This document shows positions 12,591 to 12,814 of a DNA stretch of 12,814 nucleotides, piece by piece. Under the pieces are notes generated by a model. That model saw only the letters and a program-made list of their open reading frames with translations. It did no database searches and had not been told where the DNA came from. A program made the translations under genes and the position numbers. How positions within the stretch are numbered: the stretch's first letter is position 1; the number at the start of each line of letters is the position of its first letter. Source of the stretch: Phycisphaeraceae bacterium (GTDB taxonomy: Bacteria; Planctomycetota; Phycisphaerae; Phycisphaerales; UBA1924); NCBI GenBank assembly GCA_009827205.1, contig WUAK01000049.1, positions 1 to 12,814 on the forward strand, written 5' to 3'.

Positions 12591-12814
12591 TCAGTGAGTC
12601 TCGTGCGCGTATGCCTGGATCGGTGCGATGAGTCTTGCGGCGGCGTCGCGTGCAATGATCTCGATCGGACCGTCGGTGAGTCTGCGTGTCGATGCGCACG
12701 CTCTGGCCCAAGATCGCAGCTTCGTCTCAAGCGTGCTTCTCAGCTCGGGCGACGTGAGCAGGTCGATCGGGGCTTTCTCGTGCTCTTTGAGCAGGGTGCG
12801 GAGGCGGCGGTGTC
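12591..12814 (-). CDS. 3' end of a gene upstream of the terminase (partial)
   Basis: On the minus strand an open frame enters from the right edge (first whole codon ends at 12812) and stops at TGA 12593-12591, giving 73 residues. It reads HRRLRTLLKEHEKAPIDLLT, continues with LRSTLETKLRSWARACASTR, and ends IQAYAHETH. The composition is that of a helical, charged protein with GC-rich codons. It lies 50 bp ahead of the terminase start on the same strand, the position often held by a terminase small subunit or other packaging gene. The visible part has no motif that proves this. It is too short to appear as a complete open reading frame because its start lies outside the window. Confidence 0.65.
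   Translation of the reverse strand, partial: HRRLRTLLKEHEKAPIDLLTSPELRSTLETKLRSWARACASTRRLTDGPIEIIARDAAARLIAPIQAYAHETH

Noticed and set aside
12541..12711. N-terminal extension of the terminase from ATG 12711
   Set aside because: The extra 57 residues are Arg/Thr/Ser-rich, overlap the 3' end of the upstream gene in another frame and lack an RBS, while TTG 12540 has GGGAG at the right distance.
1..12814. tRNA or rRNA genes, CRISPR arrays, insertion sequences or attachment-site repeats
   Set aside because: Looked for in the intergenic gaps on both strands by eye; nothing with the needed structure or repeated units was seen.

Overview
The window is a GC-rich, densely packed bacterial chromosome segment with short intergenic gaps, several stop/start overlaps (TGATG, GTGA) and Shine-Dalgarno sites of the GGAGG type. 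The gene content suggests a planctomycete, most likely of the Phycisphaerae. The pointers are a PP2C (SpoIIE-type) phosphatase next to ECF sigma and anti-sigma genes, a short membrane protein resembling the DUF6677 family, and small acidic proteins of unknown function. This placement is inference from remembered family distributions; the window has no rRNA or other marker that proves it.

Layout. Positions 1-824 (+) hold the 3' end of an unidentified gene translationally coupled to plsY (acyl-phosphate:glycerol-3-phosphate acyltransferase). A small hypothetical coiled-coil protein follows (990-1253, +) and ends at a hairpin that faces the next block. Positions 6444 down to 1323 (all -) hold a regulatory block in the order ECF sigma factor, membrane anti-sigma factor with a degenerate zinc motif and a Cys/His sensor-like domain, secreted TPR-like protein, and GAF-SpoIIE phosphatase. 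Divergent from the sigma gene is metG (6587-8269, +), overlapping a YieH-like HAD phosphatase (8269-8931, +). A 7Fe-type ferredoxin (9008-9271, +) follows, ending in a strong 12-bp terminator shared with the convergent minus-strand pair.

That pair (10247 down to 9371) encodes an 81-aa protein with an aspartate-rich tail, then a 191-aa protein with an acidic N-terminal half and a basic C-terminal half. Divergent from it is a two-gene membrane operon (10390-11096, +). It converges, with only 4 bp between stop codons, on a phage-type terminase large subunit (12540-11101, -), which is preceded by the 3' end of another minus-strand gene running off the window.

How the genes may work together. The sigma/anti-sigma/secreted/phosphatase block looks like one signalling module: an envelope signal sensed by the anti-sigma factor would release the sigma factor, with the secreted protein and the GAF-PP2C phosphatase as neighbouring sensors or outputs. 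The metG, HAD phosphatase, plsY and ferredoxin genes are housekeeping. The terminase is the only clearly phage-derived gene and may mark the edge of a prophage, a domesticated packaging locus or a gene-transfer-agent-like locus continuing to the right. No tRNA, rRNA, CRISPR array or insertion sequence was found. No gene-free stretch exceeds about 165 bp.
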